From Limnoperna fortunei (lineage: Eukaryota; Mollusca; Bivalvia; Mytilida; Modiolidae): 64,000 nt of DNA. The first letter of the stretch is position 1. Each line of letters begins with the position of its first letter. Both the position numbers and the translations under genes were made by a program. The stretch is from contig OX104122.1 of assembly GCA_944474755.1 (NCBI GenBank), positions 27,059,956-27,123,955 of the forward strand, in the 5' to 3' direction. The notes under the pieces are model-generated. The model worked only from the letters and a program-made list of their open reading frames with translations, searched no databases and was not told where the DNA came from. Positions 59,673 through 64,000 of the stretch are shown here, one piece after another.

Positions 59673-60359
59673 TGTGAAATAATCGTTGCGATTTTTAAAA
59701 CAGCAAAAACAGTTACAGAAACCCATCTAGACCTCAAAATGTACCTAGGCCGGAAAGCGTAGGGATATGCAAAACGTAGTACCAAAGGAATCGCCGTTCT
59801 GTAGATATTGATTGGAAAAAAACAAAACTAAACACTAAATTGTATTTATATTATATTTTATTTGAAATCTCAATCGATTTTATTGGAAATCATTGGGACA
59901 GAGAAAACATTCTCCCCTCTCCCTGACAATACGCTAGGAGGACGCCATCTTGTTTACATTGGATACTGAAAGTAGTCCGCTCAGAGGAAATATCGATATA
60001 TAAATTATCTACGAAGACGCCATTTAATTGTTTTTATCCAATCAAAGCACTTAATATAAATAAATTACAGCATGAATAGAATTATTGAATTATATTCTTT
60101 TAAAACACATATTAATTCAGCCTTATAGCTCGGCTTAAGTCATAGAAAACTCCGGTACCTCTAAAGTTTTATAAAACCAAACGGAGAAAGCTTGAAGGGT
60201 AACTTATTATGGAAAGTAATACCCCGGTGAAGATTCGCTTTAAGATATTTAAACAACCATTAATTGAATCTATAAATAGAGATTCAATACATAAATACCA
60301 GCGACTGGAATAACGCGATGTTGTTTTTTACACTGAAACATATCTGCGTTACTGTCTCT
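59673..60359. other. no gene seen
   Basis: AT-rich intergenic sequence with no supported feature. Confidence 0.5.
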
Positions 60360-61211
60360 ATCAGTGGCCGTTCATGTCACAATGTTTCTATCGGCTTGCA
60401 TTTTTCCATTGTTAAAAGCATCGCAATACTTTTCAAAAGCATCGCGATACTTGTTAAAAGCATCGCGATGGAAAAAACTTATGTAATGTAAGAAGTATCG
60501 GCTTACTTTTTAAAAAAATTGCTTTTTTCAAAGCATCGCAATGTATGCTTTTTAAAAGCATCGCAATACTTTTTTCATCTACCTGACCGATCGTGTCACA
60601 ATTGTGATGTTTCTGTCGACTTTCTTTTTTCTATCGCGATACTTGTTATAAGCATCGCGATACTTACTAAAAGCATCGCGATACTTGTTAAAAGCATCGC
60701 GATAAAAAAACATCATATATGAAGTGAAAAAGCATCGCGATACTTTTTAAAAGCGAAGTATCGCGATGCATTTAACCAGCATCGCGATGCGTTTTTATTT
60801 TATGCATGATGTTTTTTTCATCGCGATGCTTTTCGAAAGCATCGCGATACTTTTTAAAACCATCGCGATGAAAAAACATCATACATGAAGTGAAAAAGCA
60901 TCGCGATACTTTTTTAAAAGCATCGCGACAGTTGTTAAAAGCATCGCAATGCTTGTTAAAAGCATAAGCATTGCGATGCTTTGAAAAAAGCAGTTTTTTA
61001 AAAGTAAGCCGATACTTTTTACACAATGCATAAAGTTTTTTTCCATCGCGATGCTTTTCAAAAGAATCGCGATGCTTTTAACAAGTATCGCGATGCTTTT
61101 AACAAGTATCGCGATGCTTTCGACAAGTATCGCGATACTTTTAACAAGTATCGCGATGGAAAAATGCAAGCCGATAGAAACATCATAATTGTGACATGAA
61201 CGGCCACTGAT
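60360..61211. mobile_element. 852-bp inverted-repeat element made of ATCGCGAT palindromes
   Basis: Ends ATCAGTGGCCGTTCATGTCA and TGACATGAACGGCCACTGAT are inverted. CTGTCTCT / ATGTCTCT flank it (8 bases, one difference), as for hAT elements. The interior repeats AAAAGCATCGCGATACTTGT-like units about every 20-23 bases. The order is mirrored around ~60780, so the whole is a large foldback. No transposase. Confidence 0.85.
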
Positions 61212-61353
61212 ATGTCTCTCTTCGCTTTATCCTAATAAACAGCTAAGGTATCATATAGCTCCACAGAAGTAAATTTCACATGAATGGTACAGAATACACA
61301 CCTGCTTTGCCCTGGTATTAGATAAACATTTTGGTATGTACATATCAAATGTA

Positions 61354-61722
61354 CTTATGTTAGTTTGTATGGTAAATAATGTTGACACTAGTGTGTTTTT
61401 TAATTTTATGTTAGTTTGTATGATAAATAGTTGACACTGGTGTTTTTTTAATTTTTATGTTATTTTATATGGTAAATAATGTTGACACTAGTGTTTCTTT
61501 TTTATTTTATGTTAGTTTTGCATGGTAAATAACGTTGACACTAGTGTTTCTTTTTAATTTTATGTTAGTTTGTATGATAAATAGTTGACACTGGTGTTTT
61601 TTTAATTTTTATGTTATTTTATATGGTAAATAATGTTGACACTAGTGTTTCTTTTTGATTTAATGTTAGTTTTGCATGGTAAATAATGTTGACACTGGTG
61701 TTTTGTTTAATAATTTTTATGT
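61354..61722. repeat. tandem array, ~50-bp unit, about 7 copies
   Basis: The unit is ATGTTAGTTTGTATGGTAAA then TAATGTTGACACTAGTG and a T-rich spacer. One further copy lies at 61893-61945. Confidence 0.9.
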
Positions 61723-62299
61723 TATTATAACATATTTTGGTTTTATTGTTCTATGCTAGCTCTTCAGATTTAATATAATGTTTGGCATTTTCAATTTTTT
61801 GGGTAGAGCGCCTCTGAGGAGTCTTGAATAGCAAGACGAAACGCGCGTCAGGCGTAGCAAAATTTATTGCCTGGAACTTTGTTGTATTTTTGATTTGTAT
61901 GGTAAATAATGTTGACACTAGTGGTTTTTTTAATAACATGTTAGTATATCCAATAATAAGTTGTGTTTCTTATATCTACATGCACTACATTTGTATTTGT
62001 TTGAAATATAATTTATTGTAGCTGTTGCCTCAATCCTTGTACAATTTATTAAATAAATATCTGTCAATACTAACTGATAGAAGATAATTATAATTAAAAA
62101 TCTTTGTAAAATAAAATTAGTATTCAGAATGAAGTATAGTTTAAAAAAATACAAAAAAAAAATTTGCATGGTGTAACTTTTCACTTCCATAGAAATTTGT
62201 ATGTGATAATCACGAACAAGTTCTTAGGGCATATCCTTAGGTAGACGACTGTGTCTTTCCCTATGTCTACGTATATTAGGTGAAAAAATAACTTCAGTA

Positions 62300-62485
62300 G
62301 AAATACAATGACTCTAGCTACTACGGAAGTAGTGCGATTCAGAAGAAGTACCGTGACACTAGCTACTCTGGAAGTGGTGCGATTCAGTTGAGTACCGTGA
62401 CGATAGCTACTCCGGAAGTGGTGCGATTCATGTATTAGTACCATGACGCTAACTACTCCGGAAGTGTGCGATTCAGAAGAAGAAT
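62300..62485. repeat. tandem array, ~56-bp unit, four copies
   Basis: The unit is AGCTACTCCGGAAGTGGTGC then GATTCAG and TACCGTGAC. Confidence 0.9.
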
Positions 62486-62544
62486 GGCTTTGTAATTTCA
62501 TAGTTTGATAACATCATTTTATTAGTATATTCTGATAAACTGTT

Positions 62545-63125
62545 TTGTTTGATTGTTTCAATGTTTAACGTGGGGTTTCAGTAATTTTTCAGATATATGA
62601 CGGCGTAAAGTTTTTATTGGGGAAGAACCACCCGCTCACAGTCAGACACATCAAAAGACATTTACAAATACCCCTTCTTTCCCTATACAATAACACAATG
62701 GAACATTCTACCTGCCACAGCTTTGAACTCTTCCACAGTAGTCTCCTTCAGAGAACAGATCACTTATGCTTTTCTTTCCACCTTCAACTAGTTTTCTATT
62801 TATCTCATGTGCATAGTTTTAACCAACACACTCGTTTTTCACTAAATGTTATTTCTTTTTATAATCCACATTCACATTTGATATGTTGTAAATAGGCCAA
62901 GCATGCACCTGTAAATAATCACCTAAGCTTAGATGGATTAATAGAAATACTAAAAATAAGAAAAACGCCAGAGAAAAAACCCCAACCTTAGGTAGTTAAT
63001 CAATTAAGATTGGAGGTGAGTAGACCTTGCCCGCAGTGAGACTCGAACCAGCAATTAACCTAAGTGTTGACAGACCACTTGATCAGCAGTAGACAAACTA
63101 CCTTAACCACTCGGCCATCGAGGCC
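62545..63125 (-). repeat. SINE copy interrupted by a LINE 3' fragment
   Basis: 62545-62628 is the SINE tail half and 62970-63125 its body and head (CTTGCCCGCAGTGAGACTCG, ACCTTAACCACTCGGCC). The stretch between them is foreign, see 62629-62968. Confidence 0.82.
62629..62968 (+). pseudogene. LINE ORF2 3' end inserted into a SINE
   Basis: Plus-strand frame reads FFPYTITQWNILPATALNSS and TVVSFREQITYAFLSTFN, then a stop. The F-x-P-x-T-I-x-x-W-N-x-L-P pattern is the usual end of jockey/CR1-type ORF2. About 170 bases of 3' untranslated sequence follow. Confidence 0.75.
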
Positions 63126-63369
63126 CCGCTAATAAACTGTAAAATAAAGATAATAACAAAATACAGAACACCAGCTGTCAAAAAAACTAGAGGCTGTTAA
63201 GAGCCTGTATCGCTCACCTGACTTACAAAAAAAGAGACATTACCTTGTAAATTTTAATATTAAATGCTAAAGAGTTTACGCGAAGATGCTGTTTATATGA
63301 ATGTTGCCATGTTGAATTTCCAATCAGCAGCAATTTGTAGGACAGTTTCTGAGAAGAACCCGTTTTATG

Positions 63370-63990
63370 TTTTTTCATAGGTTAGTGATGTTCCATTGTG
63401 GCAGCAATCTTGTATTTTGGATCAAACAAAAAACTCAAAATTAGTAGAGGACCATGCAATATCACATATCCGTCTGCCAAGCGGTTTGTGAGGAAACGAA
63501 TTTTGAAATTTCAGCCAATGAGAATGCATGTGCAGCTCTGGCACCCATGTTGAAGTTCCTATCGACTTGAAAAGCTTAAAATAATAAGATTACTATCCAA
63601 GATTCCCATCTGCATTATTTGGTTTAATTGTATGGAACAGATGTTTTTATGATTTTCCCATAGGGTCCAATGTTTGGCTGTGTTCCAAGGTGGCGGCCAT
63701 CTTGAATTTTGGATCGTCACAAAAAACTCAAACTTTGTAGAGGACCATCTAAGGTACATTTATGCAATATTTCAAATCAATCTGTATGCCGCTTGTAAAA
63801 AGATTTTTGAATTTTCAGCCAATCAGAACCCATTAGTGGCCCTGGAAGCCATGTTCAATTTGCAATTGGCTCGAAAAACTCAAAATAATAAGATAAATAT
63901 CCAACCATCATTTCTTTATAATTTGGCTTCATTGTGTGCAACAGTTTCTGAAAAGTTGTTTGTGTGTTTTTCCCCATAGGGTCCTATGTA
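63370..63990 (+). repeat. two tandem copies of a ~300-320-bp repeat
   Basis: ATCTTGTATTTTGGATC / ATCTTGAATTTTGGATC, AAAACTCAAA, GTAGAGGACCAT, TTCAGCCAAT and CAAAATAATAAGAT/TAAAATAATAAGAT occur once in each copy. It may continue past the right edge. Confidence 0.8.
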
Positions 63991-64000
63991 AGACTAAGTC

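Noticed and set aside
60519..61169. Open frames rich in SIAILVKSIAI repeats
   Set aside because: Translation of the ATCGCGAT repeat element in both directions; coding look is due to repeat period.
62181..62501. 106-codon minus-strand frame
   Set aside because: Mostly the translation of a four-copy 56-bp tandem repeat.

Overview
The window looks like a piece of a bivalve mollusc genome: AT-rich, intron-rich and crowded with short tRNA-derived SINEs, foldback elements and tandem repeats. That assignment is inferred from base composition, repeat style and protein similarity recalled from known families; I could not run a search. No bacterial-type operon, rRNA, free-standing tRNA gene or CRISPR array is visible.

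Three multi-exon protein genes can be assembled exon by exon with consistent splice phases. (1) Minus strand, 336-16458: the N-terminal ~387 residues of EMC1, the large luminal subunit of the ER membrane protein complex; the gene runs off the left edge. (2) Minus strand, 26145-34204: a complete five-exon, ~438-residue SLC16-type monocarboxylate transporter. (3) Plus strand, 50929-55424: four exons of an opsin-like receptor that keeps the retinal-binding lysine context (FAKIS) but has QLY in place of DRY/ERY and LPTIF in place of NPxxY; its first exon, with the start codon, was not found. The three genes have no evident functional link.

The rest is mobile and repetitive DNA. EMC1 introns hold a 79-bp tandem array, a 28-bp minisatellite of about 54 copies that reaches the edge of exon 8, SINEs, and two related inverted-repeat elements, each with a 6-bp target duplication. 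From 16.9 to 22.1 kb an inverted ~50-bp end pair brackets 5.1 kb of degenerate repeats. From 22.1 to 23.3 kb lies an old ~180-bp tandem array. From 41.5 to 47.0 kb there are about five copies of a ~1.37-kb unit, most carrying long AAAT microsatellites. This is followed by a decayed MULE-type transposon (47.1-48.5 kb) whose transposase is split by an 86-bp palindrome, and then by LINE debris.

From 55.4 to 61.2 kb is the structurally richest part. It has a 167-bp near-perfect foldback starting 10 bases after the opsin stop codon, a 5'-truncated LINE whose 3' region is an ordered array of 11 hairpins with one constant core, a second foldback sharing ends and centre but not stem with the first, and an 852-bp inverted-repeat element built from repeated ATCGCGAT palindromes. 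The hairpin array and the stem-swapped foldback pair are my best candidates for undescribed biology.
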